Origin: Granulicella sp.
GTDB lineage: Bacteria; Acidobacteriota; Terriglobia; Terriglobales; Acidobacteriaceae
Reading direction: 5' to 3'
DNA: 14,757 bases
NCBI GenBank assembly: GCA_003133205.1
Contig: PKWK01000154.1
Location: 1 to 14,757 of the forward strand
In this document: positions 14,089 to 14,757 of the stretch, one piece after another
How positions within the stretch are numbered: position 1 is the stretch's first letter
Layout: each line of letters starts with the position of its first letter
The notes under the pieces: generated by a model
The model's database searches: none
What the model saw: only the letters and a program-made list of their open reading frames with translations
Told to the model about the DNA's origin: nothing
Made by a program: the position numbers and the translations under genes

Positions 14089-14757
14089 CTAGCGGCTCAC
14101 CTTCCCTGGATAGGAAAGTTGAAGCTCGCTGTACACATTGCTGTTCCCGACCGGAGTCGATCCAGACCAGAACACCCCCGCTCCTCCAAAGGTGTTTGGC
14201 GTAATCGTGCCGCTCAGCGACAGCGTCTCGCCGTCCACCGTGTTGGAGCCTTTGACGGTCAAGTTGGTCCCAACTACCGACATGGTGATGGTCGTATCCG
14301 GCTTGAAGACTCCGGTCAGCTGCTGCTGATCGTTCAAGGGAGAGCCAACTCCATTCTGGATCTTGTAGAGCTGGAACATGCACTTTTCGGCCGATTGGAT
14401 CGTCCGCCAGAAACGCAGGGAGTAGCCGGTCTTGGTGCGCGGGTCGTACTTGATGTAGATGTCCGCCCGCTCGACCCTGGCTCCGTCATCGGGAGATCCG
14501 GCAATGCCGAATCCCTGCCCGGCGGTCTTTTCCGGTGACATCACAACCTTGAACTGCATGTCTCCCGCTGGAGCGTCGTTCTGATAGAGGAGTTCCGCAT
14601 GCGGAAGGGGCGCACGACCAAGGGCTGCGCCGGGGCCTCCGGCAGCAGCACCACCGGCTCCGGCACCACCTGCACGAGCGCCAGCGGCTGCACCCGCTCC
14701 GGCTCCTGCACCTGTGCCAAAACCTCCACCGGGCGCTCCTGCGGCTCCACTTACACG
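14089..14757 (-). CDS. Gly/Ala-rich protein with C-terminal beta-rich domain, partial
   Basis: The frame is open from the right edge to the stop at 14089, so at least 222 C-terminal residues are visible and the N-terminus is missing. The first 45 or so are almost only Gly and Ala, with a few Pro and Arg (GAGAGAGAAAGARAGG in the middle). Then PHAELLYQNDAPAGDMQF opens a beta-rich domain containing ADIYIKYDPRTKTGYSLRFW, TITMSVVGTNLTVKG, DGETLSLSGTI and NVYSELQLSYPG. The alternating pattern recalls a concanavalin/LamG-like sandwich, as in sugar-binding or DUF1080-type domains, but I cannot name the family. The internal ATG at 14559 has GGGAG upstream, but the frame continues through it with protein-like sequence, so I treat it as internal. 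The Gly/Ala part looks like a linker between domains. Confidence 0.7.
   Translation of the reverse strand, partial: RVSGAAGAPGGGFGTGAGAGAGAAAGARAGGAGAGGAAAGGPGAALGRAPLPHAELLYQNDAPAGDMQFKVVMSPEKTAGQGFGIAGSPDDGARVERADIYIKYDPRTKTGYSLRFWRTIQSAEKCMFQLYKIQNGVGSPLNDQQQLTGVFKPDTTITMSVVGTNLTVKGSNTVDGETLSLSGTITPNTFGGAGVFWSGSTPVGNSNVYSELQLSYPGKVSR

Overview
The window reads as ordinary chromosomal housekeeping DNA from a GC-rich soil bacterium, most likely an acidobacterium (Terriglobia-type). The clues are a DUF3738/TIGR03435 soil-associated protein, a DUF885 peptidase-like protein, a bacilliredoxin, a threonine synthase with an N-terminal zinc ribbon and a C-terminal extension, and a degenerate heptamer repeat (CAGTGGT) of a kind I associate with these genomes. 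The taxonomic call is inference from gene content, not from a marker gene.

Left part (1-5277), all on the minus strand. A DppB-type peptide ABC transporter permease runs off the left edge. Upstream of it lie a CorC/HlyC (CNNM) membrane protein, a strong hairpin terminator and trxA. A 311-base gap with a second large hairpin follows, then thrC-thrB, two translationally coupled threonine biosynthesis genes with an ATGA overlap.

Middle (5313-7617), plus strand. A compact molybdate uptake operon, modA-modB-modC, diverges from thrC across only 35 bases. modC is read from a TTG start inside the end of modB. It lacks the usual C-terminal Mop/TOBE domain and overlaps the convergent murB by 29 bases.

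From 7589 to 10871: murB (minus) diverges from a bacilliredoxin gene (plus) that ends in a textbook terminator. Next comes an NtrC-like AAA+/Fis regulator (plus). It has lost the GAFTGA sigma-54 contact loop, and both acidic Walker B residues are glycine. Its stop codon overlaps that of a convergent, apparently truncated DUF3738 protein. The ribosome-binding region of that protein sits in a 28-bp tandem duplication.

Right part (11024-14757): a secreted DUF885 protein (plus), a 77-residue hypothetical protein (plus), a 55-residue hypothetical protein and an exported class I cytochrome c (both minus), and the C-terminal part of a Gly/Ala-rich, beta-rich protein that enters from beyond the right edge.

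I saw no phage, IS, CRISPR, tRNA or rRNA signature and no clear new multi-gene system. The best leads are the degenerate NtrC-like regulator, the short DUF3738 gene with its duplicated leader, the permease with no ordinary start next to a heptamer repeat, and the small proteins around the cytochrome c gene.
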